In this document: piece by piece, positions 37,928 to 48,949 of the stretch
Layout of the letters: every line of letters starts with the position of its first letter
How positions within the stretch are numbered: position 1 is the stretch's first letter
Assembly: GCA_025617745.1 (NCBI GenBank)
Contig: CM046854.1
Location: forward strand, 57,376,258-57,440,257
Direction: 5' to 3'
Length of the DNA stretch: 64,000 bases
Source of the DNA: Heliocidaris erythrogramma
Lineage: Eukaryota > Echinodermata > Echinoidea > Camarodonta > Echinometridae
Notes under the pieces: generated by a model
The model's input: the letters and a program-made list of their open reading frames with translations, nothing else
Database searches by the model: none
Told to the model about the DNA's origin: nothing
Made by a program: the position numbers and the translations under genes

Positions 37928-37965
37928 AGTTCTCTCTTCTCTCTCTTTTCTCTCCTCTTTTCCAA
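37890..37965. repeat. (CT)n microsatellite
   Basis: Pure CTCTCT followed by a degenerate CT tract. Confidence 0.9.
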
Positions 37966-38338
37966 AATTATATTACTGATTACAACCAAATTCTATTCCC
38001 ATAGACATCATTAACAAAAACTGCAATGTCATATCCCGAGACAGAAGCTTTGCCTGAAAAAAAATTAACTTCACTCCCGTCCTGATCCCTTCAACACACT
38101 AAACACTTGCATATAACCTTACAGTGCCACATAATTTACAAAAATGTATTGCAAATGAGATATCATGAAGCAAATCATTATTTGTAGGCCAATGCGCTTG
38201 TTTTTCTTTTTCTTTGTTTTGTTTAACACGATCCAACAAATTTTCCATGGTATTTACCATCTCAATTCCTGATTACATTTGGATTTTAAGAAGGACAATC
38301 TTCTTTTGATCCAAAAATTACAGGCGACTCAGTCTTCT

Positions 38339-38480
38339 AAAAGTCGCAATTAATCCACATCAATGGCAAGTCCTCCGATGAATTGGCAAGTTACACTCTC
38401 CTATCTTGTACAGAGTTGCTACTGATACCAAACCCACGTTGATTTGCGATGGATTAGGATCAATCGCAACTCTTATTGAG
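38339..38480. repeat. Degenerate inverted-repeat element
   Basis: aaaagtcgcaattaatcc at the left and ggatcaatcgcaactctt at the right are inverted relatives (about 14 of 18). Probably an old MITE. Confidence 0.4.
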
Positions 38481-39329
38481 ACAGGGCCTAGTATTAAATT
38501 TGGCCGGTTTAAACTGCCCATAGCGCTCAAAGGGTTAATACTCGGCATGTATGTATGAATGATGTATGGAACATCGCAAATTCTCACGTACATTCATTGC
38601 ACATGGCAGGTCTTTTCGCCTAACTACCACCGCCACACACTCAACCATGATAAACGGCATTAAGGCTGGCAGGGCACATAATATAGGACGTCTCGACCGA
38701 CGGGGAAACGAAGTACGGAGCTGGTGTCGCCATCTTCCATCAACTCACATGAATTTATCATGCCTTTAATGGTAGTCTATGGACTTGCAAACTGTAAACG
38801 TTGTTTGGGTTTATCATCAAGGAATAAAGAAGGGTTCTACACCAAAGAGACATCTTATGAATTGAGGCAAAAGTTGCTTTGACGACCATGTACATGTAGT
38901 TAAAGATTTTAGCAGGCTCCTACATGTATGAGACGTTGCCTTTGAATCTCTGTATGTGTTCAAAACTGATCTTTGTTCCTTTCATCACATTATAATTTGC
39001 GAAAAACCAATTTAGAAACAACAATTTCTGACAAATGCACATTGCACAAGTTGTGTATAGTATAACATTCAATAAATTATTATTTTCAACTAATTTTATG
39101 AATTATGAATTAGCTTCATTTGTTTGTGCATAATACACTTCTTTTCCACTCCACCAATTTTTTTAAATTCTTTAACTCTCTTGAAGAGTAGAGCAAATAT
39201 GATATGAAAATGCATGAAGACAATAGTGCCCAACTGCCCACATTTAGACTTTCGCCTCTATGTAAATTGCAAGAAGAAAAAAAAATATTTTATTTATCAA
39301 CTCATCCAAGAATCTATTCGTCTGTGTGT

Positions 39330-39363
39330 GTGTGTATGTATGTCTCTCTCTCTCTCTCTCTCT
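39330..39363. repeat. (TG)n/(TC)n microsatellite
   Basis: TG units followed by TC units. Confidence 0.85.
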
Positions 39364-39754
39364 AATATAATAGGGAGTGTCCTGATGGCGCGAAAGTGAG
39401 TATGGTAACCCCTCGTCAGATTGAAAATGATGCCCTTAATAAATGATGATGATGATGACCTGTAAGTATATATAAATCTCGCATCTTATGACTCTCAAAC
39501 ATAAATAAGGGCATCACCTACATGTAAATTAAGAGACTATTTCTGTGAGGACTGGTGTATCATCTTGTCCTCAAATGTTCACACGAATAATTCTCTGATA
39601 TTAGAGTCTGATACGTTAAGACTATCCTGTCCGTCTCTATCATTGTATGCGTATCAGAAGAGCCCGAAGGAAGCTCACTTTATTGTGCATGAATGATTGG
39701 TTGAGCGTCTATGCTTCTTTATTGAAGACCTATCGCGAAAGCTCCAGTAATTCT

Positions 39755-40195
39755 TTCTCCCTTTTTCCCTCCTCTCTTCCTCTCTTAATTTCCTTTTTAA
39801 AAAAAATTCTTTCCCCTCTCGTATTCTCTTTCCATCTCTATTTCTAGATATTCATCTCTTTCATTTCCATTTCTCTATCTCTATCTCTCCATCTCCACTG
39901 TTTTTGAAAATCTAACGCCTTTATCCTCATCTCTATTTCTCTTTCATTCCTCTCTTCCACTCTATCCCCCACCCCGCCCCCTCTGTCTTTCTTTCTCTCT
40001 CTCTCTCTCTCTTTGCACTCCCTACATTGTATCTTCCGCTCCTCTCTCTCCAAGCAAATCCTCCATCTGTCTGTCTCTCTCTCTCTCTTCCTTTCCACCT
40101 CCCTCTCAACTCCCTTCTTCTCACACACTCCGGCTCCCTCCATCTCTTGCTCTCTGCCTCCCCCATCTCCTTTCTCTCTCTCTCTATCAGCATCC
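39755..40195. repeat. Pyrimidine (CT) tract
   Basis: Over 400 bp dominated by C/T. Overlapping frames on both strands are artefacts. Confidence 0.85.
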
Positions 40196-42165
40196 TATTC
40201 TGTAAGTTGGCCAGCCTCTCATGGTGGATTCTACCTCACAGGCCTCTCCTATAATGAACCGTGGTTCAGACTGCTGTATAAAACAAACAGGTAATCCCCT
40301 GGCAGCCATCCCATAAAAAAAATTGTAGCTTGGTAAAGTAGTGCGATAGTTCACTATCTCCCAATTCAATTCCAAGACTCTCTCACTCCACAAACAACCA
40401 CAGACACTAAACAAATACAATTAACCAACTTCAGCATAGTGCTACAAATCTTTTGTATACTATTATTAGAAAATATTATCACAACAAAAGAAAAAAACAA
40501 CTATACAAGACATTTACATGGTTGATGATTAAGGAGCATAAAGAAAAAAAAAATCTATATTGAGTCAACTCATTATTTTAATTGTTTAAGTTTTGGTCCT
40601 CCCACCCCTCAAAAAAATCTTTAAAGTTAATTTTTAATATTTAAAAGGTAACAATTACAAAGATTTTTGCTCTTCATATTTAGAGGCTCCATGTCGCTAT
40701 ACTTTATTAGAAACAAACTTCAAATATAACTTCTATTAAGAGATATTGCAAGTTTAAGTACACTGTCAATATATGCAAAAGTAACTTGTGAGTTGACAAG
40801 TATTTAGTTATTTTTCATTGATTTATTTATTTTTTTATTTTTTTTAATTTTTTTAATATTTTTTAAATTTATTTATTAGGTGGTCTGTCGTAGTCGACAG
40901 ACCACCTCTTAATTTCGTCAGAATTTTCTTTATTATTTATTTATTTATTATTTATTTTTATTTTTCCACCACTTTCTTGTTACCATGATTCCTCAATATC
41001 GGCTGAGTCAATTTTTATCAAAATCTCTACAGTTATGAGGACTTATAAGATCAAGGTCGGGTATCTATTTCAAGGTCATCAGGTCATCGTGACGTCATCC
41101 AGGCGCCATTTTGTGAAATCACATTATCAATCATATCTTCATAACGAGTCATCAAAAATAAACCATATTTGACACACATGAACTTCAGGTCAAGGGTCAA
41201 CATAAAATGTCATTAAAATCCGTGCGCGCATCATGACGCGCACGTACGCGCTCGTCAAAATTTTAAAATGCTTCAAATCACTTTTTAATCAAATTAGAGT
41301 ATGGTTCAGGACATTTTACGCATTTTAAAATTTCCTGTCCGTGCGCGTCCGCGCGCGCGTTATGCGCGCACACAACGCGTAGAGAACGTAAAAACGCCGT
41401 TTTTTCGCATGTTTCATCTTCCTGATAATATTCTTGACAATTTCCAACTATTTACAGTCATTATCGACCTTCCATAATGTCGTACACGCGCGTCAAACTT
41501 TCAAATTCGTGCGCACGTCAAAGGGCATTCTAATGCAAAAAGTGGTAAAAACATGCCCATCTAGAATTCGCCATAGCTCCTCAGAAGGGGCGGAAACCCC
41601 CCAATTTCTTTACATATTCTGAAAGCCTGTGAGTTGTAGATATGAATTCATGTAGAATTTTTGCCGATCTCATGTTCTAACGTCATCATATTTGCATATG
41701 AACTCAAAAAAGTGATTTTGAAAAAATTACGTCATCATTTTTGTATTCTTTTGATAATATTTCAGTAATAGGTGGTCGATTTTCTTCCAAATTTTGATAT
41801 GTTATAGCTGAGACAATTCTCTACCAGATCATGCTCAACTATCTTCCATTTTGATGACGTCATCACAGTGAAATTTTCAATTAAAGATGCCATGTCCGAA
41901 TTTTCCCTATTTGCGTGTTATGTCTATGGAAGATGTTTTTTTTTCGAATCATGAATCTACATGACATTGTTCTCTGAGCTGTAGCTCAGTTATTTTTGGT
42001 CGTTTTCCTTCCAGATTTTAATATGTTGTAGCTGAGACTATAAGCTTTTATAAGTGTGGTCTCCAAATTTTGATCAGATGTCGGGATCATGCCCAATTTT
42101 GAACTACCAAATGGGATTTGAGAATCCCGTTTTTCGTTTACGTGTTATCTCTATGGGAAATATTT

Positions 42166-42219
42166 TGGTCTATCGGTAAAGCACATGACTACCATGGTCA
42201 AGGTACCTGGTTCGATCCC
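42166..42219 (+). promoter_or_regulatory. tRNA-like Pol III internal promoter
   Basis: A box TGGTCTATCGG (42166-42176) and B box GGTTCGATCCC (42209-42219) are spaced as in tRNA genes and followed at 42230 by a long T run that would terminate Pol III. The acceptor stem does not pair and the T stem has a mismatch, so it is a tRNA-derived head, not a functional tRNA gene. Confidence 0.65.
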
Positions 42220-42427
42220 CGGGGCCGATTTTTTTTTTTTTTTTTGCTTCTTTTTGCCTGTCATTTTAACATCCTCTTCGACTATTGTAACATAAAAAAT
42301 CACAAATCATGTAATAACCTGTCTTATTTTCGGTATTATGTCTATTAGAAAGCAGTGTGCAGTAGTTTATGTACAACCCTATGGAAATTGTGATTTCCTG
42401 TATTAGAGCTATGGTGTTAATCTCCCA

Positions 42428-42545
42428 AGTATCCTGTATCATCATCATTATTATCATCACCGTCATGATCATCATCGCTACTATTATATCATCGCCATCA
42501 TCATTATGTCATTATCATCATAATCACCGTTATCATCACCATAAT
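42428..42545. repeat. Imperfect (ATC)n inside the element
   Basis: ATCATT/ATCACC trinucleotide repeat. Confidence 0.8.
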
Positions 42546-42737
42546 CATTTTACAATGACCGTTACACATTTTGCTACATTCCTGTTCTCAGGAAGCATCT
42601 CCATTCATGGCATTCTTGACATCCTATCTTCTGTTTAGTATTTCCCCATTAATATGATCATCCTGATTACAATCATGATCGCGCTAATTTAAGGACAGAC
42701 CACCTAATTCGTCCTCGTGACGAATTCAATTTCTAGT

Positions 42738-42872
42738 TTATATTTATTTTTTATTTAATTTATTTTTTTACTTTTTATAATTTTTTTTTTTAATTTATTC
42801 TTATATTTTTATTTTTTTATTTTATTATTTTTTTATTTTATTTATTTATTTATTTATTTTTTTTTTTTTTTT

Positions 42873-42903
<31 letters not shown>

Positions 42904-42906
42904 GGG
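42738..42906. repeat. T-rich tract ending in poly-T/poly-G
   Basis: TTTATTT words, then an uninterrupted T run switching abruptly to a run of about 24 G. A C run follows at 42941-42954. Confidence 0.85.
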
Positions 42907-42959
42907 TGATAAGTCCCCTGAAGAGACAGCTATTCTTGTCCCCCCCCCCCCCCCAGTTG

Positions 42960-44209
42960 ATTACAAGAGTAAGTACACATGTGCAACGTTTATGACTATT
43001 TAATCACGTTTTAGTAGGAAAGCACCTACATGTACAAGTAGTAAATAAAGAAATAACCAAAATGAAAATATTAATAAACATTTAGGAATAAATGGTGCGT
43101 ATCCAATCAAATTTACCACAAAGAATCAATTTGTACTTTCTTTTCATCCTCATATTTTCTCAAGGGTATAAATTAGACTAATCAAAAACGTTCATTTGGT
43201 CGCCCATCTCTTTTGCCAGATCTCATTTAAAGGTCAGAATTTAAAAAGTTAGCCCAGCATCAGTTGATCCCCACGACGATTGTTTTGATAATTGGGTGAA
43301 GGAAATGGGAGCAATGAATTGTCTGGGCAATAACTATTCCGCAGGCTAGAGTGGTATGTGGTCAATTTCATAATTGACAGGAAGTTTTCGATCTACTCTT
43401 ATAACTATATCGGACTGATCTTTAGAATTGAACTAAATACACATGCATGACTTGTGAAAACAGAGACCCTGGCAAATATCTAATGGCAGATATATAATGA
43501 ATATGTTTTATCACCACAAAATTTATTATCAACTGCCAAATACTATTAATAGTTTTGATTCAAAGGAAATGTTAAATTATGTCCCATACGATGTATCTTT
43601 TATTGAATTTCAGCCAACAGCATTGCCAGCAACCCGTGTCATTTTTTTTTAAATATAGAAAATCCTTTGAAAAAGTCACTCCCCTTTATATGCTCAACAA
43701 AAGGGGGATTATTTCCTGAATTTAGTCTTACCAAAGTTATCTATTTAAAGGACAGAAGGCCAACTGGCTCATAAAATCTTGGTCAATTTGACTAGCAACC
43801 CAAAATAGACTGTCATAGAAAGGGGGAAAAGAGTGATAGTGACACAGCAGGAAACAAAAATCCTTATGGGTGGGACTGAGGAGCTGGTCACCAATGATAT
43901 TTGGGCAATGTCAAATATGTTGTGAGAGTGGACAAGGGGTAGATGTGTAGTGGGGGTTTATGTTGGAAACTGGTGTAGCATGGGCAGAGACATCGAGGGG
44001 GCACCAGCATTGCATCATGAGGGTGGGGGGCCATGGTCACAGTGGGTTGGTGACATGCAAATCAACAATATCATTATTTTAGGAGGGGGTGTGGGATGAA
44101 GAGGTAATCGCATCCTATTTTAATATCCTTTCATATCCCCCTCTCCTTTCGTTCATTTTCCCCCCCTTTTCATTAGGGGGCATATGCCCGCATGCAGCTA
44201 AACCACTTA
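42960..44209. other. Non-coding, nothing recognised
   Basis: No exon or repeat family identified. Confidence 0.4.
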
Positions 44210-44310
44210 TGTTTATAGAAGCGCAAAACTTTTGCGAATTTTGGAGTTGTTCAGATTCGCAAAAGTCTCATGCTGCAAAACAAATGAATCACAAATGACG
44301 AAACACATTT
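44210..44310 (+). repeat. Dispersed repeat G (copy 2)
   Basis: gttgttcagattcgcaaaag and tctcatgctgcaaaac correspond to segments at 56660 and 57065. Confidence 0.55.
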
Positions 44311-44865
44311 TACAAAAGTTTTTTTTTTTTCTATTAAGACAATCACATTAACCACTGCACACAGCATTTCTGGAAGCTAAGGCCCCAACAGCATCCTATC
44401 ATTCATTTAAAAAAAAAATTAACATACACCCCTGACGTACAGGAAGCAACTGCCATCTTCAGTGTATCTTCATTAGCAAGTGTACTAAAGTATCATGATG
44501 GAACAACTGCATGTCCGATGTTCCTCAAACTGTCATTATTGCTTCTATTTTTAACTGAATCACCTAGAGGGTAAAAGGTATAGTGTTGGAGAAGGACGCA
44601 GCCATTAGAAAACTGGAGACAATTTGTCTAGTCTTTAGGCAACAGCCCCTCTGAAATCAAACTAGTGAAGAGAAGCTCAATGGGCTAGGTCACCTGGGTG
44701 ATAAGCCAAAGAGCTGAAACATTACTGATAAAAAATGATACATGTACTTGCCTTGGCAGACACACAGGGTCCTGATTATGTTCAATAAAGTTGGGCAAGC
44801 TTACAGAGACAAAGGTGCCCATATTGACTAATGTCATAATGTTTTAACTATCTGGTTCTTAATGC

Positions 44866-45180
44866 AATACACCCTTTATAATAACCTCCACTCTGATGGA
44901 TTGCACAAAAGCCTCCATAATTATTGTTCTCAGGAATGCTATTTTAAGGATTATTCTTCAAAGCTTGCACATAATCCAGCACCACAAAAAATGCTTCTGA
45001 AAATCATTGCACACTCCAATTTCCTTTCTATAATATACATCTATGCAGCTAACTAAAAATGAACCCTTTATGATAACCTCCAGTTCATAAAAGAATCCAC
45101 AATCATTGTTCTCTGCTATTTTAAGGATTTTTGTTCAGTGTTTGCCCATTTTCCACAACCACAACACATTTCCTTAATGT
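44866..45180. repeat. Diverged tandem duplication (~195 bp unit)
   Basis: accctttat-ataacctcca, cataattattgttctc / cacaatcattgttctc, and gctattttaaggatt recur in order at 44869 and 45064. Confidence 0.75.
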
Positions 45181-46105
45181 AACCCTATACTGCCAATCAT
45201 ACTTTATCCAATTAGTCAAGCCCAAGATTTATATTTTGACTGATGTGATGGATAAATTTGCCCAAGGTCCTCTTAAAACCCCAAAGTCAACAAACTTTTT
45301 GTTATATAGCTAGTCCTGTTGATTCTAGTGCTGTTCACACTTACAGCAATTAGTAAGATTTTTCAATCACAATCACATTTTTATAATGAGTGAAGGAAGA
45401 ATTCTCACCAATAAGCGAGATTTTGATGATGAATCAAAATACATCAATAGTGCATTTATTTGTTTTTGTGTGCATGGGGCATGGGCATGTGTGTGTGTGT
45501 CTGTGATTACTCCTTGGAATATAACCATGATTATTTTCCTTGTGCTCTATGTTACAAGGAAAGTCTGTGGAAACATGACAAGAAAATCAAATTTATATAT
45601 TAGGCTTACAGCGAGATTTGAATCACTGTACAAAATCCAACTTTTTTCTTTGGTGTAAATGGGCCTTCTGAGTGACTGTCCACACATTTGAGATGTCTCT
45701 CCACAGGCACTGAACATCAAAGCAAAACAAATAATCCTTTTTACTTGTCAATGTAGTGTTTATCTGACAATATAACTGCTGGAAGCTACATAATGGATTG
45801 ATTTGAGACTGAGATGCTCAGATATATGCTTCATCGTACTACAAGGTATAAAGTTGCACAATTTCTATCCGATCGAACCGCCCCCTCCCCCAGTTTCTTA
45901 CAGCTCATTTACAGTTTTGGTTGGAAAAAGGAAATTGGGAAAAGACAAGTTCAGTATAGTCTCATGTTGTTCTTGTATCAAGAGAGGTTTGAACGAGATC
46001 ATGTGGTATTCCATCCATGATTTCCATTGAATTTTAGTGTAAATATATGTAAGGAATGCTAGATCATGGTAACATACTGGCCTACGCTAGGACCTTTCCA
46101 CCCCG
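45181..46105. other. Non-coding, nothing recognised
   Basis: Short frames at 45386-46030 show no domain. Confidence 0.4.
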
Positions 46106-46129
46106 ATGGCTATGGCAAGCTTAATGCCC

Positions 46130-46690
46130 AATAAGTCAGATAAACTAAGTTTATCGCCGATAAACTCAGTTTTTCGAGCGATAAACATAGTTTTTCGAGC
46201 GAAAAACTAAGTTTTTCGAGGGAAACTCTGCTTATCAATTGAAAAACTTAGTTTTTCACGATAAACTTAGTTTTTCAATCGAAAAACTTAGTTTTTCACC
46301 GATAAACAGGGTTTTTCTCGATAAACAGAGTTTTTCATTTGATATGCAGAGTTTCTCTCGATAAACTCTGTTTATCACTCGAAAAACTATGTTTTACGGT
46401 GAAAAACTTAGTTTATCGGCGATAAACTCAGTTTTTCGGCGATAAACTAGGTTTTTCAATTGATAAGCAGAGTTTCTTGATAAACTAAGTTTATCACTTT
46501 GAAAAACCTTGTTTATCGAAGTGATAAACAGGGTTTTTCGAAAAACTATGTTTATCAAACGATAAACACGGTTTTTCGGTGATAAACTAAGTTTATCGGC
46601 GAAAAACTCTGTTTATCAATTGATAAACAAGGTTTTTCGAAAAACCTTGTTTATCAAACGATAAACAGGGTTTTTCGATATGCAGAGTTA
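46130..46690. repeat. Outer hairpin-unit array, left arm
   Basis: About 27 units of the form gataaac-NNN-gtttatc or gaaaaac-NNN-gtttttc, separated by 3-5 bases, with occasional gatatgcagagtttc variants. Mirrored in the right arm. Confidence 0.9.
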
Positions 46691-46819
46691 TTGTAAATCT
46701 ACCGCGAGTGGGCGCTACAAAAGTACATAAAGAAACTGGCCTGTGAGCATCGAACTCAAACATAGTCAGCAAAATGCCTTCTTGTGAACGATCGACTTCT
46801 TTCTTTCATTTAATATATC

Positions 46820-47355
46820 TTCTTCAAAGAAATCCATAAGGAAAGCGAAGAGAATAGATAGAAGGAAAAAACAAGGAAATATAAAGAAGGGGAGAGGATA
46901 GATGGAAGGAGAAACAAGGAAATACATAAAGAAAGGGGATGATGGAAGGAAAAACGAATAAATCCATAAGGAAAGAGAAGAGGATAGATGGGAGGAAAAA
47001 CAAAGAAATATATAGGGAAAGGGGGGAGGAACGATGAAAATAAAAACAAAGACATACATAAGGATAGAGAAGAGCATAGATGGAAGGAAAAACAAAGAAA
47101 TACATAATGAAAGCGAAGAGAATAGATAGAAGGAAAAAGCAAGGAAATATAAAGAAGCGGGAGGATAGATTGAAGGAAAAACAAAGCAATACATAAAGAA
47201 AGGGGAGACGATGATAGATGGAAGGAAAAACAAAGAAATCCATAAGGAAAGAGAAGAGGATAGATGGAAGGAAAAACAAACATATATAAGGAAATAGAAG
47301 AGGATAGATTGGAGGAGAAACAAAGAAATACATAAGGAAAGAACAGAGGATATAG
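46820..47355. repeat. Inner minisatellite, left arm
   Basis: Repeats of agaggatagatggaagg, aaaaacaaagaaatacat and aaggaaag, in units of about 45-60 bp. Confidence 0.85.
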
Positions 47356-47850
47356 AATTTAATGTATTTCTTTTTTGTTTTCCTTTCATCTATCCTTTTC
47401 TCTTTCCTTTTTTTTTTTTTTGCTTTTCCTCTTCTATATCCTCTCCCCTTTCTTTTTGTATTTCTTAGTTTTTCCATCCAACTATCCCCTCCAGTTTCCT
47501 TATATATTTCTCTGTTTTTCCTTCCATATATCATCTCCTCTTTCCATATGAATTTTTCTGTTTTTCCTTTCATCTATATCCTCCCCCCCCCCCTTTCTTG
47601 ATGTATTTCTTTGTTTTTTCTTCCATCTATCCTCTTCTCTTTCCTTTTGTATTTCTTTGTTTTCCCATTTCATATCCTCTTCTCTTTCCTTATGCATTTC
47701 TTTATTTTTCCTTTAATATTTCCTCGTCTCCTTTCCATACTGTATTTCTTTGTGTTTTTCATTTGATCTATCCCCTTCTCTTTCCTTATGTATTTCTTTG
47801 TTTTTTTTTCCTTTTCTTCTATCTTTTCCTACCATTGTTGTGAGTGTGCG
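47356..47850. repeat. Inner minisatellite, right arm (inverted)
   Basis: Complement of the left minisatellite (ccttccatctatcctct, atgtatttctttgttttt), with unit number and order differing in places. Confidence 0.85.
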
Positions 47851-47971
47851 CTTGAAAAGGAAAGAGAAGAAGATTATATTAAATGAAAGAAAGAAGTCGA
47901 TCAGTACATCACAAGAAGGCATTTTGCTGACTATGTTTGAGTTCGATGCTCACAGGCCAGTTTCTTTATGT

Positions 47972-48157
47972 CAGTGCCGTATATAGAGAGAGTCTGGCCA
48001 ACTCGGTTTCAGTTGGGTAGCAACATGGCGTATATTCCTTTGTTATGTATTAAAAGCTTGCAACAAAGGAATATGCGCCATGTTGTTACCCAACTGGAGC
48101 CGAGTTGGCCAGACTCTACATACGGCATCTATATATCTCTATCTATATACGGCACCG
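47972..48157. mobile_element. hAT-type MITE nested in the foldback element
   Basis: 186 bp with ends cagtgccgtatatag / ctatatacggcaccg and an exact 8-bp target duplication ctttatgt (47964-47971 and 48158-48165). The left arm of the foldback shows the empty site (acataaag once, at 46725-46732 region). The interior is itself a foldback around agagtctggccaactcgg and caacatggcg, with a loop of about 17 bp. No coding. Confidence 0.9.
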
Positions 48158-48199
48158 CTTTATGTACTTTTGTAGCGCCCACACTCGGTAAATTTAGAA

Positions 48200-48690
48200 T
48201 AACTCTGCATATCGAAAAACCCTGTTTATCGTTTGATAAACAAGGTTTTTCGAAAAACCTTGTTTATCAATTGATAAACAGAGTTTTTCGCCGATAAACT
48301 TAGTTTATCACCGAAAAACCGTGTTTATCGTTTGATAAACATAGTTTTTCGAAAAACCCTGTTTATCACTTCGATAAACAGGGTTTTTCAAAGTGATAAA
48401 CTTGGTTTATCAAAAAGCGATAAACTAAGTTTTTCACCGTAAAACATAGTTTTTCGAGTGATAAACAGAGTTTATCGAGAGAAACTCTGCATATCAAATG
48501 AAAAACTCTGTTTATCGAGAAAAACCCTGTTTATCGGTGATAAACTAAGTTTTTCGAGTGAAAAACTTAGTTTATCGTGAAAAACTAAGTTTATCAGTTG
48601 ATATGCAGAGTTTCCCTCGAAAAACTCAGTTTATCGGCGAAAAACTCAGTTTATCGGCAATAAACTGAGTTTATCTGACTTATTGGGCAT
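48200..48690. repeat. Outer hairpin-unit array, right arm
   Basis: Inverse of the left array. Local differences (for example cttggtttatcaaaaagcga near 48405) show that the arms have diverged slightly. Confidence 0.9.
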
Positions 48691-48763
48691 TAGGCTTGCC
48701 ATAGATGGCTCCCCACACAACAGTCCTCGGGCTTCGTGTGGAGATAGCATGAGTGTCACTGTG

Positions 48764-48940
48764 TAGTTTGCAGGCAAAAACCCTGGTCAGTCGTAAAAGA
48801 GATTCTGCGCTGGAAGACTACCATATAGGCCATGTACTGTAGCTGCTCCTGACACATGACCAGTAGGTAGCTGAATTAGGCTTCTCTCAAGACATGATTT
48901 TCTGATAAAGTGTCAAATTAGAGTCTGTGCTTGCAGACTA
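48764..48940. mobile_element. MITE family M, copy 3, perfect 9-bp target duplication
   Basis: 177 bp, ends tagtttgcaggcaaaaa / gtgcttgcagacta, flanked on both sides by gtcactgtg (48755-48763, 48941-48949). It lies 59 bp outside the foldback element. Confidence 0.85.
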
Positions 48941-48949
48941 GTCACTGTG

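Larger units (their letters stand above)
40878..42736. mobile_element. Helitron-like non-autonomous element (composite)
   Basis: The right end has a hairpin, aattcgtc-ctcgt-gacgaatt (42706-42726), then six bases and CTAG (42733-42736) followed by T. This is the 3' signature of Helitrons (hairpin, then CTRR, insertion before T). The left margin is a 30-bp hairpin (40878-40907: aggtggtctgtcg, 4-base loop, complement) whose right half (gacagaccacct) recurs just before the right end. The body is CpG-rich at 41220-41400 and contains internal repeats. No Rep/helicase coding. A clear 5' TC end was not found, so the boundaries may join two related insertions. Confidence 0.5.
46110..48704. mobile_element. 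2.6 kb foldback element (giant palindrome)
   Basis: The element is a near-complete inverted repeat centred near 47355. Outer ends are ctatggcaagc-taatgccc and the complement at 48684-48704, flanked by atgg on both sides (46106-46109, 48705-48708). Each arm has three layers: an outer array of about 21-bp hairpin units (46130-46690; 48200-48690), a unique ~130 bp segment (46690-46820; 47855-48195), and an inner minisatellite (46820-47355; 47356-47850). The right arm is interrupted by a 186-bp MITE. No transposase is encoded; frames of up to 249 codons here are repeat artefacts. The design resembles the sea urchin TU foldback family, whose long inverted repeats have a tandem-repeat outer domain (from memory). 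Confidence 0.85.

Noticed and set aside
42160..42240. Functional tRNA gene
   Set aside because: A and B boxes are present, but the acceptor stem does not pair and the anticodon loop lacks the usual T33; better as a tRNA-derived promoter.
46766..47573. Overlapping open frames of 157-249 codons on the minus strand
   Set aside because: They lie wholly inside the minisatellite of the foldback element; the translation is repeated FLPSI-type words that mirror the DNA repeat.
46130..48690. CRISPR-like repeat array
   Set aside because: Units are palindromic with 3-5 base separators and no unique spacers; the host is eukaryotic.
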